Of a stretch of DNA of 64,000 nt, positions 1-8,247 are shown piece after piece. The notes beneath the pieces were generated by a model. The model worked only from the letters and a program-made list of their open reading frames with translations. It did not search any database and had not been told where the DNA came from. Within the stretch, counting starts at the first letter, position 1; each line of letters opens with the position of its first letter. Position numbers and translations under genes: made by a program. The DNA comes from an uncultured Ruminococcus sp. (GTDB lineage: Bacteria; Bacillota; Clostridia; Oscillospirales; Acutalibacteraceae): contig CATXZD010000001.1 of the NCBI GenBank assembly GCA_958403905.1, positions 1 through 64,000 on the forward strand, written 5' to 3'.

Positions 1-29
1 AAAATTCAAATGTTTTTGTTATTCATTTT

Positions 30-46
30 GGCGAACACAGTTCGCC
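30..46. repeat. Short intergenic palindrome
   Basis: A 7-bp perfect stem (GGCGAAC/GTTCGCC) with a 3-base loop, followed by CGCTACAG. Read on the other strand it has the layout GTAGCGGCGAAC..GTTCGCC, which resembles the larger palindromes upstream of lepA. The rest of 1-281 is A+T-rich and holds no gene that can be supported. Confidence 0.4.
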
Positions 47-281
47 GCTACAGTAATATAAACATTGTAAATTGTAATTTGTAAGGCTTCTGAGATGACG
101 ATTTATAGTTATGTTCTGCCCACTTAGGATGTTTAAAAATCTTTTTTGTATATTATGTCTAAATATGGGCGTAAATTTTTGGAAGCAACTCAAAATATAT
201 AATTCTAAATAAGAAATATATATTTTTGATGCTATTTTATAATATACATTGTACAATTATATGTCATTAGGAGGGAAATCT

Positions 282-2549
282 ATGGCAAAATTTAAGAAAA
301 TACTTGCTTTGATTTTGGCAGTATGTGTTGTATGCACTGTCGCAGTTATGTCAACAAGTGCAGCTACAGTTGACAACGACAGCAACACATCGGCATCAAG
401 CGGCATTAAGGTGCATTATTACTGCGAGAACGGCGCACCTACAATCTATTATTGGAACAGCCTTCCGCAGAACAAAACAACCGATTATCCGGGTAGAGCC
501 ATGACTAATGAAGGCGGCAATTACTACGGATATACATTCAGCGATGTAACAAAAATCAATATGCTTTTTGTTACAAACGGCGAGCAGTCTAAGGAACTCA
601 CCAGAAACACAGGTGAATGGTGGTACAGAAACGGCAGATGGTATGACCATGAACCCGAACCGACAGGTGAGTGGGAAAGAAGCGACCTTCGTGAGGACTC
701 AATCTACTTTGTAATCACAACTCGTTTCTATGACGGCGACACAGGCAACAACGTTCATTGCTGGGACGATTCAAGGGCTAACAACCCTGATTCCGACCCC
801 GCATGGAGAGGTGACTTCCAGGGTCTTATAGATAAGCTTGATTACATCAAGGCTCTCGGCTTCTCGGCAATTTGGATTACTCCTGTTGTGACAAATGCTT
901 CCGGAATGGACTATCACGGATATCATGCATTCGACTTCTCAACAGTTGACCCACGTTATGAGAGCGAAGGTGCTACATATCAGGATCTTATCGACGCTGC
1001 ACACGATAAGGGTATCAAGATTATTCAGGACGTTGTATGGAATCATACAGGAAACTTTGGTGAAGCAAATCTTTGTGAGATGTTCACAAAGGAATATGAT
1101 TCAATTCAGGATCTTGCTTCAACTGATTGTATGAAGGTTGTTGAAGGTTCCGACCTTGATAAAACTTATCCTAATTATAACAGTCTGGATGGTGGCGCAC
1201 AGTTCCAGGCAAGACTTGATATTATGCAAAGCATCCACACAAGCGGTCACGATATGAATGAAACATATCACAGAGAGACTTCTGGCTGCGGATGGGGTCA
1301 GCCCCTTGAGCAGTATGCATCAATTGAGGGTGACTGCCGTGACGTAAATACCGAGAATCCCGAAGTGGCAAAGTATATAAATAATACATACCTTGATTAT
1401 GCAAATATGGGCGTTGACGGTTTCCGTCTTGATACCGAAAAGCACATAAACAGATGGACGCTTAACAGCGCATATTTCCCTGCCTATTCGGGAATTGATA
1501 ATTTCTATATTTTCGGTGAAGTTTGCGCAAGATGGAGCGAATACATCAACGAAGGCGGTCCGTCAGACTCCCCGTTCTTCTACACATGGAAAGAGACAGA
1601 CAGCGCTTGGAAGAATAACTGGGGAACCAATTTCTCTGATTGGAAAACTAACTTTGAAAATTCCAAGAAACATTATTCTACTTATCAGGATAGAAGCAAA
1701 ATTGAAAAAAGCAATAATGCATTCTTAAGCGGTGTTAACTATCATACTCCGGATTACAGTCAGTCAAACGGCACAGGCGTAATTGATTTTACAATGCATT
1801 GGAACTTCTATCGTGCTAGTGAAGCATTCAGAACGGCACTCGGCGAGGATGCGGCATTCAATGACTCAACATGGAATGTTGTATATGTTGACTCTCACGA
1901 CTATGCACCTAATGAATGCCAGAAAACACGTTATACCGGCGGTACACAGGCTTGGGCAGAAAATATGGATCTTATGTTTACTTTCCGTGGTATACCTTGC
2001 ATATATTACGGTTCTGAAGTTGAATTTAAAAAGGGTAGCGAGATTGATCCCGGCGCTTCAAATCCGCTTTCATCTTCGGGTCGTGCTTACTTCGGTGACA
2101 ACATCGAGGGTAACGTAACTGCTACAGACTTTGGTGCATATAAGAACGCAACAGGTGCGGTTGCAAGCACACTTAACTCACCGCTTGCTGTTCACCTCCA
2201 GCAGCTTAACCAGATCAGAAGAGCTGTTCCTGCACTCCAGAAGGGTCAGTACACAACAGACAGCAACTACGTTTCAAACGGCAATATGGCATTTATCCGC
2301 CGTTACACAGATTCTTCTGAAGGCGTAGACAGCCTGGCTTGCGTTGCTATCTCGGGCGGCGCAACATTCAAGAACATTCCTAACGGCAAGTATATTGACG
2401 CTGTAACGGGTGACGTTCAGAATGTTACAAACGGCACGCTCACAGTTCCGTCAATCGGTACTGCAAATATGAGAGTATATGTATGCTGTGAAAAAGGATT
2501 TACCGGAATCAGCGGTCAGATTGGTACAAACGGCACATATCTCAAATAA
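282..2549 (+). CDS. Secreted alpha-amylase, GH13, with N-terminal starch-binding module
   Basis: Secreted endo-acting glycoside hydrolase that should cut alpha-1,4 bonds in starch outside the cell. The start chosen is the ATG 6 bases after a strong AGGAGGG, giving 755 residues; an earlier in-frame ATG has no ribosome site. A Sec signal peptide covers about residues 1-30 (MAKFKK, hydrophobic core, TSA-AT). Residues ~38-125 look like a CBM26-type module (aromatic-rich, HYYCENG, IYYWNS, GEWWYRNGRWY). The catalytic barrel carries all four GH13 regions: DVVWNH from D250, GFRLD with nucleophile D384, IFGE with acid/base E413, and SHD with H539/D540. No dockerin or sortase signal is present at the C-terminus, so it is probably released or held by the binding module. 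Transcribed alone, with a terminator just downstream. Confidence 0.95.
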   Translation: MAKFKKILALILAVCVVCTVAVMSTSAATVDNDSNTSASSGIKVHYYCENGAPTIYYWNSLPQNKTTDYPGRAMTNEGGNYYGYTFSDVTKINMLFVTNGEQSKELTRNTGEWWYRNGRWYDHEPEPTGEWERSDLREDSIYFVITTRFYDGDTGNNVHCWDDSRANNPDSDPAWRGDFQGLIDKLDYIKALGFSAIWITPVVTNASGMDYHGYHAFDFSTVDPRYESEGATYQDLIDAAHDKGIKIIQDVVWNHTGNFGEANLCEMFTKEYDSIQDLASTDCMKVVEGSDLDKTYPNYNSLDGGAQFQARLDIMQSIHTSGHDMNETYHRETSGCGWGQPLEQYASIEGDCRDVNTENPEVAKYINNTYLDYANMGVDGFRLDTEKHINRWTLNSAYFPAYSGIDNFYIFGEVCARWSEYINEGGPSDSPFFYTWKETDSAWKNNWGTNFSDWKTNFENSKKHYSTYQDRSKIEKSNNAFLSGVNYHTPDYSQSNGTGVIDFTMHWNFYRASEAFRTALGEDAAFNDSTWNVVYVDSHDYAPNECQKTRYTGGTQAWAENMDLMFTFRGIPCIYYGSEVEFKKGSEIDPGASNPLSSSGRAYFGDNIEGNVTATDFGAYKNATGAVASTLNSPLAVHLQQLNQIRRAVPALQKGQYTTDSNYVSNGNMAFIRRYTDSSEGVDSLACVAISGGATFKNIPNGKYIDAVTGDVQNVTNGTLTVPSIGTANMRVYVCCEKGFTGISGQIGTNGTYLK

Positions 2550-2568
2550 TTTTAAATCAGATTTTACA

Positions 2569-2611
2569 AAAGGTCGGACTCCGTTTTTCGGTGCGCCGGC
2601 CTTTGTTTTGT
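2569..2611 (+). terminator. Rho-independent terminator of the amylase gene
   Basis: Stem AAAGGTCGG/CCGGCCTTT (one G-T pair) followed by GTTTTG. It begins 20 bases after the amylase stop. Confidence 0.75.
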
Positions 2612-2637
2612 TATTCGCTTTCTTATCAACTTAATTA

Positions 2638-2666
2638 TTGACAATGCTTAAATTTTAGACTAAAAT
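2638..2666 (+). promoter_or_regulatory. Promoter for the mgtE leader
   Basis: TTGACA, 17-base spacer, TAAAAT. A start near 2673 would leave a leader of about 200 bases before mgtE. Confidence 0.7.
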
Positions 2667-2672
2667 AATATG

Positions 2673-2862
2673 TATGGGCTTTTGCTCAAATAACAAAAAT
2701 TAAGAGGTGAAAACTTAATGGACGCAGATGGTAATAAAGGCGCTGTACCCGGGCGAAGTAGAAATAAAATGTGCGCTAATGCGTTCACTTTGTTTTCGTG
2801 ATTTTGCGCCTTTTAAAGGCGTAGTCTGCCCTTGGAACACACGTCTTTACTCCATAAGTTAA
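2673..2862 (+). promoter_or_regulatory. Structured 5' leader of mgtE, class not recognised
   Basis: About 190 bases between a good promoter and the mgtE ribosome site. Visible pairings: ATTAAG/CTTAAT (2698-2718), GCAGA near 2724 with TCTGC near 2825, AAAGGCGC (2736-2743) with GCGCCTTT (2806-2813), and an inner CGC-TAAT-GCG hairpin near 2774. The CGCCTTT segment can instead pair with AAAGGCG immediately downstream (2815-2821), so two mutually exclusive folds exist, as in riboswitches and attenuators. mgtE genes are often under Mg2+-sensing M-box leaders, but the conserved M-box strings are not seen here. A short reading frame also fits in the leader (see 2718). Confidence 0.5.
2718..2801 (+). 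CDS. Possible 27-residue leader peptide ahead of mgtE
   Basis: ATG frame preceded at suitable distance by AGAGGTG, encoding a peptide that begins MDADGNKG and ends TLFS, stop at 2799-2801. It overlaps the leader stems, so translation could steer folding (as with the leader peptide of enteric mgtA). It may equally be a chance frame in a structured RNA. Confidence 0.22.
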   Translation: MDADGNKGAVPGRSRNKMCANAFTLFS

Positions 2863-2874
2863 AAAGGAGGAAAG

Positions 2875-4245
2875 ATGATGGAACAGGTTAACGTAACGCT
2901 TACGGAAACCATCAGGGTGTTGCTTGAAGAAAGAAAGTTTAATACCTTGAGAGACATCCTCACTACGATGAAACCGTACGATATTGCTGCGATTTTTGAG
3001 GAGCTGCAGGATGAAAAAACACCTATTCTTTTTCGCATTTTGCCAAAAGAGCTTGCCGCCGAAACATTTGTTGAAATGGATGACGAAACTCAGGAGTTTC
3101 TTATTCACGGCTTAAGCGACAGCGAGCTTAAAGAGGTTGTAGACGAGCTGTTCGTCGATGACGCAGTTGACCTTATTGAGGAAATGCCTGCAAACGTTGT
3201 AAAGCGTATTTTACGTCAGGCTGACAAGGATATGAGAAAGCAGATTAATGAGCTTTTAAAATATCCCGAGGACAGCGCAGGCTCAATTATGACGACGGAA
3301 TTTATTGTTCTCCGTCCCGATATGACTGCTGAAATGGCAATCAAAAGAATCAGAAGAACAGGCGTTGACAAAGAAACAATTTACACCTGCTACGTTACCG
3401 ATAACAACAACAAGCTTATCGGTATTTCAACCGTCAAAGATTTGCTGCTGGCTGACGATGATGACCTTGTAAAGGATTTGATGGAGGAAAATGTAATTTC
3501 TGTTAATACGCTCGATGACCAGGAGCAGGTTGCACAGATGTTTTCTAATTACAATTTTCTTGCTTTGCCGGTTGTTGATAACGAAAACAGGCTGGTTGGT
3601 ATTGTAACAATTGATGACGCTATCGACGTTATTCAGGAAGAGGCTACCGAGGATATTGAAAAGATGGCAGCCGTTCTGCCGTCGGATAAGCCGTATATGA
3701 AAACAAGCGTTTTGGGAATTTACCGCAAGCGAATTCCTTGGCTGCTTGTGCTTATGCTTTCGGCTACGTTTACAAGTGCGATTATTTCCTCGTTTGAGGG
3801 CGCTCTTGCAAGCGTAATTGTGCTTTCATCGTTTATTCCGATGATTACGGGCTCGGGCGGTAACGCAGGCTCGCAGGCTTCGGTGTCGGTTATCCGTGCG
3901 CTTTCGCTCGGTGAAATTGAATTTAAAAGTATGTTCAGGGTTTTGTGGAAGGAACTGAGGGTTTCAATCCTATGCGGCGCAACGCTTGCGGCGGCAAACT
4001 TCATAAAGCTGATGATTTTTGACTTGAACGGCAACCCCAATGCATTTATGATTGCGCTTGTCGTTTCGCTTACACTTCTGGGAACGATTATGATGTCAAA
4101 GCTTGTTGGTTCAAGCTTACCGTTGTTGGCAAGCAAAATCGGTTTTGACCCTGCCGTAATGGCAAATCCGCTGATTTCAACAGTCTGCGACTCGCTGTCG
4201 CTGTTGATTTACTTCGGAATCGCAACGTCAATTTTAAACATTTAG
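2875..4245 (+). CDS. mgtE: Magnesium transporter MgtE
   Basis: Mg2+ channel of the inner membrane, gated by intracellular Mg2+. The 456 residues are the family's usual length and show the standard order: cytoplasmic MgtE N-domain (~1-130), paired CBS domains (~135-260), a connecting helix, and five membrane helices (~285-456). The GSGGNAGSQ motif near residue 325 and the acidic residue D425 in GFDPAV correspond to the conserved pore region. The start is the first of two adjacent ATGs, 4 bases after AAAAGGAGG. It is monocistronic, between its own promoter/leader and a strong terminator, and is probably regulated by the leader. Confidence 0.95.
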   Translation: MMEQVNVTLTETIRVLLEERKFNTLRDILTTMKPYDIAAIFEELQDEKTPILFRILPKELAAETFVEMDDETQEFLIHGLSDSELKEVVDELFVDDAVDLIEEMPANVVKRILRQADKDMRKQINELLKYPEDSAGSIMTTEFIVLRPDMTAEMAIKRIRRTGVDKETIYTCYVTDNNNKLIGISTVKDLLLADDDDLVKDLMEENVISVNTLDDQEQVAQMFSNYNFLALPVVDNENRLVGIVTIDDAIDVIQEEATEDIEKMAAVLPSDKPYMKTSVLGIYRKRIPWLLVLMLSATFTSAIISSFEGALASVIVLSSFIPMITGSGGNAGSQASVSVIRALSLGEIEFKSMFRVLWKELRVSILCGATLAAANFIKLMIFDLNGNPNAFMIALVVSLTLLGTIMMSKLVGSSLPLLASKIGFDPAVMANPLISTVCDSLSLLIYFGIATSILNI

Positions 4246-4256
4246 TAAGTAAATAG

Positions 4257-4296
4257 AGGTCGGGTTAACGTCAATACGGATACCCGACCTTTAATT
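4257..4296 (+). terminator. Terminator of mgtE
   Basis: Perfect 9-bp stem AGGTCGGGT/ACCCGACCT followed by TTAATTATAT, starting 11 bases after the stop. Confidence 0.8.
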
Positions 4297-4442
4297 ATAT
4301 ATATTTATAAAAGTTTAAAACTAAATTAAAAAAAGATTAAAATATGGATAAATCAGGACATAAGGGAAAAATTCCGCATATCCTGTTTGTTGTATCAGCA
4401 CTCTACCGTTGGTTTAGTTTGATGAAATAAACCTGTAGTTGA

Positions 4443-4471
4443 TTGAAAATAAAAAATAATACATATATAAT
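4443..4471 (+). promoter_or_regulatory. Promoter for the XRE membrane regulator
   Basis: TTGAAA, 17-base spacer, TATAAT, about 40 bases upstream of the start codon. Confidence 0.55.
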
Positions 4472-4513
4472 ATGGAGGGACACAAACGAATTTATGTGTA
4501 AAAGGAGTTTATT

Positions 4514-5350
4514 ATGGACAGCGGAAAAATGGGACAATTCATTGCCAAAATGAGAAAAGAAAATAATATGACTCAAAAAGCCTTAGCTGAAAAACTTCAT
4601 GTTACCGATAAGGCTGTATCAAAGTGGGAAAGAGGTTTAAGTTATCCTGATATTTCACTTTTAACTGCTATTTCTGATACTCTTGGAGTAACAACAGGGG
4701 AATTACTCAATGGGCAGAAAAGCGGAAACATTTCTGAGGAGATTAAAACGACTGTTGATAATGCTTTAATTTTTGCAGAAAAATCTGAAAACAAAAAAAT
4801 TATCTCATTTAAAAATATTTTAGCTTTGTCAATAACAATAATTTTATTGCTTGGTATTGTAGCTTGTTCTGTTTGTGATTTAGCAATAACAGGAAATTTT
4901 ACGTGGTCGCTTTATCCAATCAGTTCAATTGTTTTTGCGTGGTTTATAATAATCCCACCCATAAAATTCGGAGCAAAGGGATTAGCTTACGCTTTAACAG
5001 CGTTTAGCGTTCTGATAATTCCGTTTTTATATCTATTAAGCGTAATAGTTAATCGGGAAAATCTGATTATGCCGATAGGCATTAGAATGTCTGTAGTTTC
5101 TATTGCTTATCTTTGGATTGTTTACTTAATATTCAGGTGGCTAAAGACTCGGAAAATAATGGCTTTAGCTTTTTCGCTTTTATTAGGAATACCGCTATGT
5201 CTTGTAATCAATTTAAATCTTTCGGCATTAATTTCAGAACCTTTACTTGATTTATGGGATATTATTTCCTTTGGGATTATATTTGTTATCTCTACGGTAC
5301 TGCTTATTGTAGATTATTTAAAAATAAAAAGTCATGATAAAGATGATTGA
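4514..5350 (+). CDS. XRE-family helix-turn-helix protein with membrane domain
   Basis: Residues ~8-62 form a Cro/CI-type helix-turn-helix (GQFIAKMRKENNMTQKALAE, then KAVSKWERG), the DNA-recognition unit of the XRE family. After a linker rich in Lys/Glu, residues ~95-272 hold about six hydrophobic segments, so the DNA-binding head is tethered to the membrane. Such proteins in Clostridia often sense the envelope or act beside a transporter, but no partner gene is adjacent, so the signal and target are unknown. Start ATG follows AAAGGAG by 7 bases. Flanked by its own promoter and terminator. Confidence 0.85.
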   Translation: MDSGKMGQFIAKMRKENNMTQKALAEKLHVTDKAVSKWERGLSYPDISLLTAISDTLGVTTGELLNGQKSGNISEEIKTTVDNALIFAEKSENKKIISFKNILALSITIILLLGIVACSVCDLAITGNFTWSLYPISSIVFAWFIIIPPIKFGAKGLAYALTAFSVLIIPFLYLLSVIVNRENLIMPIGIRMSVVSIAYLWIVYLIFRWLKTRKIMALAFSLLLGIPLCLVINLNLSALISEPLLDLWDIISFGIIFVISTVLLIVDYLKIKSHDKDD

Positions 5351-5622
5351 GCGGATAGTTGATACCGTGAGTTGTAAGAAATGTAGATAAAAGCAGGACG
5401 TAGGGAGGATTTTCCCTTACGTCCTGCTTTTGTTTGCCTGATTTTAACTATGCTCGGTTTACTGAGTTTGCGCCGTTGCTGTGTTGTATTCGTTTCAGCC
5501 GTTGTACTTCTTGCAGAACAGCAGACTCTATTTTGATTTTTGATCTTTCTTCCGAATAAAATTACTTTTGCGGAGTAGCTCACCGCGTAGATTAAAAAAA
5601 TGAATACACATAAATTAAGCAT
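5332..5622 (-). CDS. Possible small membrane-anchored basic protein
   Basis: A 96-residue frame with an excellent ribosome site (GGAGG, 8-base gap, ATG). It has one hydrophobic N-terminal segment (residues ~2-22) followed by a Lys/Arg-rich tail. No family is recognised. Against it: its 3' third is the inverted-repeat terminator of the convergent gene and its end overlaps that gene by 19 bases, so the true protein may be shorter or absent. If real, it is a short single-pass protein with a positively charged cytoplasmic tail. Confidence 0.3.
   Translation of the reverse strand: MLNLCVFIFLIYAVSYSAKVILFGRKIKNQNRVCCSARSTTAETNTTQQRRKLSKPSIVKIRQTKAGRKGKSSLRPAFIYISYNSRYQLSAQSSLS
5390..5433. terminator. 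Strong terminator hairpin, possibly bidirectional
   Basis: Stem of about 16 bp (AAGCAGGACGTAGGG with CCCTTACGTCCTGCTT, one bulge) followed by TTTTGTTTG on the plus strand. It terminates the XRE gene. Confidence 0.85.
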
Positions 5623-5731
5623 AATACCTTCCTCCGTTTTTAATATTCATATACCTTACAATATATATTATATAAAACAGTGTGTGTCATAAAACGGACA
5701 ATGATAAGGTGTGAATATTCAAAACTATATC

Positions 5732-5760
5732 TTGTCGGAGACTTTTGGATATGGTATAAT
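5732..5760 (+). promoter_or_regulatory. Candidate promoter far upstream of lepA
   Basis: TTGTCG, 17-base spacer, TATAAT. About 450 bases separate it from lepA, so either lepA has a very long leader running through the repeat element or the transcript is separate. Confidence 0.45.
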
Positions 5761-5773
5761 ATATTTATTTAGA

Positions 5774-6162
5774 AAGCCAAACCATAGTTTTTTAGTCCGT
5801 TATAAAAATCGGATATGATATACAACTTGGTATCTCGGGAGTCATACATTTTTCTATATCTGACGCAGGATACTGCTTAACATCATCTGTCAATATAGAG
5901 AACATTTGTATTACAGTCGTAGGGACACGGCGTGCCGTGTCCGTGTTGACTATCAAACGCAATCGAATATATCATTGTAACAAACAAACATTTCCGTAGG
6001 GAACGGCTTTTCTGCGAAAACGGCAACCCTTTTCCCTAACAGGGGAATTTCCCAGATGTCCCATTCACAAAAATTGCGTTGCAATTTTTGTGTGAACACG
6101 GCGTGCCGTATCCCTACGCTAATGTTGCTATAATTCCAACGCTAAATTATGGTTTAGCCTAC
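5774..6162. repeat. Composite palindromic element, MITE-like
   Basis: This gene-free stretch has nested inverted repeats. Outermost is an imperfect pair around AAACCATA (5774-5795 and the complement of 6142-6162). Inside, CGTAGGGACACGGC at 5919 and its near complement ending 6118 bracket 200 bases. 5923-5942 is itself a 9-bp hairpin (GGACACGGC/GCCGTGTCC), and 6064-6095 is a 14-bp A+T-rich hairpin (TTCACAAAAATTGC and complement). A third GTAGGGAACGGC lies near 5997. No open frame is present. This is typical of small non-autonomous elements or spreading palindromes. Confidence 0.55.
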
Positions 6163-6213
6163 TAAATGTGATAGCATTATTATATTATTAAAAACAGAAA
6201 AAGGTGATTTACA

Positions 6214-8025
6214 TTGTCTTTTCCGCAGGATAAAATCAGAAATTTCAGCATTATTGCTCACATAGACCACGGCAAAAGTACGCTTGCCGACAGAATTTTG
6301 GAGCAGACAAACTCTGTTTCCGCACGTGATATGGAATCTCAATTACTTGATGATATGGAGCTTGAGAGGGAAAGAGGAATTACAATCAAAGCTCGTGCAG
6401 TCAGCGTGGTATATAAGGCTGATGACGGCGAAGAGTACCTGTTCAATCTTATCGACACACCGGGTCACGTTGACTTCAATTACGAGGTTTCTCGTTCGCT
6501 TGCAGCTTGCGAGGGTGCTATTTTAGTTGTTGACGCTTCGCAGGGAATTGAGGCTCAGACTCTTGCAAACACATATCTTGCAGTTGACAGCGGACTTGAA
6601 ATTGTTCCCGTTGTCAACAAAATTGACTTGCCGAGCGCTGACCCCGACAGAGTTATTCAGGAGATTGAAGATGTTATCGGAATTCCTGCCGAGGACGCTC
6701 CGAAAATTTCGGCAAAGGCAGGAATCAACATTCATGCCGTACTTGAAAAGGTTGTTACCGACATTCCTGCACCGTCAGGTGACGTTAACGCACCGCTTCG
6801 TGCACTGATTTTTGACAGCTACTACGACAGCTACAAGGGCGTTATAATATATGTAAGACTTAAAGAGGGGCAGATTCACCCCGGCGATGAATTTAAGCTT
6901 ATGGCTACGGGCAGCAAATTCAACGTTGTTGAGTGCGGACTTATGCATGCAACACAGATGGAAAAGACCGACGGGCTTTACGCAGGTGAGGTGGGCTATA
7001 TTGCAGGCTCTATCAAAACACTTGCCGACGCAAAGGTAGGCGATACGGTAACACTTACGTCTAATCCTGCCGAAGAGCCTTTGCCGGGCTATCGTGAGGC
7101 TCAGCCGATGGTTTTCTGCGGAATTTATCCCGTTGACGGAGCAAAGTATGGTGATTTAAAGGACGCTCTTGAAAAGTTACAGCTTAATGATGCGGCGCTC
7201 TCGTTTGAGCCTGAAACCTCGGTTGCGCTCGGATTTGGTTTCCGCTGCGGATTTCTCGGACTTCTGCATATGGAGATTATTCAGGAGCGCCTTGAGCGTG
7301 AATATCAGCTTGATTTGATTACCACTGCACCGAGCGTTATTTACAGAATTACACGTACCGACGGCACTGTTGAGATGATTGACAATCCCACAAACTACCC
7401 CGACCCGTCGCTTATCCAGACGGCTGAGGAACCTGTTGCAGACGCGCATATTTACACACCAAAGGAGTATGTCGGCAACATTATGGAGCTTTGTCAGGAC
7501 AGGCGGGGAACGTTTGTCGATATGCAGTATATTGACGCCGACAGAGTGGACTTACACTATATTCTTCCGCTTGCCGAAATTATTTACGACTTCTTCGACA
7601 CGCTTAAATCACGCACTAGAGGCTATGCTTCGTTTGACTACGAAATGAAGGAGTATGTTCCGAGTGAGCTTGTAAAGCTTGACATTATGCTCAACGGCGA
7701 GGTTGTGGACGCACTTTCGTTTATTATTCACAAGGACAAGGCTTACGGAAGAGCAAGAAAAATGGCTGAAAAACTCAAGGAGAAAATTCCCAGACAGCTT
7801 TTTGAAGTGCCGATTCAGGCTTGCATAGGCGGCAAAATCATAGCAAGAGAAACTGTTAAGGCTATGCGCAAGGATGTGCTTGCAAAATGCTACGGCGGTG
7901 ACATCAGCCGAAAGAAAAAACTGCTTGAAAAGCAGAAAGAGGGCAAAAAGCGTATGCGCCAGCTAGGCTCGGTAGAAGTTCCGCAAGAGGCATTTATGGC
8001 TGTTTTGAAATTGGATACGGATTAA
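6214..8025 (+). CDS. lepA: Elongation factor 4 (LepA), ribosomal back-translocase GTPase
   Basis: Ribosome-associated GTPase that resets or rescues ribosomes. 603 residues, the usual size, from a TTG start 7 bases after AAAGGTG. The G domain carries all GTP-binding motifs: AHIDHGKST (G1, ~15-23), RGITIKA (G2), DTPGH (G3), NKIDLP (G4) and SAKAG (G5). The EF-G-like domains II, III and V follow, then the LepA-specific C-terminal domain with its basic end (CYGGDISRKKKLLEKQKEGKK) that contacts tRNA. In many Firmicutes hemN follows lepA; here it is alone, convergent with the aldolase gene. Confidence 0.97.
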   Translation: MSFPQDKIRNFSIIAHIDHGKSTLADRILEQTNSVSARDMESQLLDDMELERERGITIKARAVSVVYKADDGEEYLFNLIDTPGHVDFNYEVSRSLAACEGAILVVDASQGIEAQTLANTYLAVDSGLEIVPVVNKIDLPSADPDRVIQEIEDVIGIPAEDAPKISAKAGINIHAVLEKVVTDIPAPSGDVNAPLRALIFDSYYDSYKGVIIYVRLKEGQIHPGDEFKLMATGSKFNVVECGLMHATQMEKTDGLYAGEVGYIAGSIKTLADAKVGDTVTLTSNPAEEPLPGYREAQPMVFCGIYPVDGAKYGDLKDALEKLQLNDAALSFEPETSVALGFGFRCGFLGLLHMEIIQERLEREYQLDLITTAPSVIYRITRTDGTVEMIDNPTNYPDPSLIQTAEEPVADAHIYTPKEYVGNIMELCQDRRGTFVDMQYIDADRVDLHYILPLAEIIYDFFDTLKSRTRGYASFDYEMKEYVPSELVKLDIMLNGEVVDALSFIIHKDKAYGRARKMAEKLKEKIPRQLFEVPIQACIGGKIIARETVKAMRKDVLAKCYGGDISRKKKLLEKQKEGKKRMRQLGSVEVPQEAFMAVLKLDTD

Positions 8026-8180
8026 TATAGGGAGCTTTTTGATATGAAAAAAGCAACTTAAAGGACAGTGCACAATGTTCTGCCTTGAAAATAAGAGCTA
8101 AGGACGTTAAGGGAAACGAAGTAGATTCTTTGTTCGTTTATCAGATAGAAAAGAAGAAATGACAATAAGGTTTAAAAAGA

Positions 8181-8221
8181 AAAGGTCGGACACCGTTTTG
8201 CGATGTCCGACATTTGTTTTA
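8181..8221. terminator. Terminator between lepA and fba
   Basis: Stem GTCGGACA/TGTCCGAC with CATTTGTTTT after it. It lies between two convergent genes. The stem and flanks resemble the terminators at 2569 and 4257. Confidence 0.7.
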
Positions 8222-8247
8222 TAATTAATATTCAGATTTGCTTAAAA

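Noticed and set aside
2673..2870. M-box (ykoK) Mg2+ riboswitch before mgtE
   Set aside because: Location fits, but the conserved M-box segments are not found; kept only as an unassigned structured leader.
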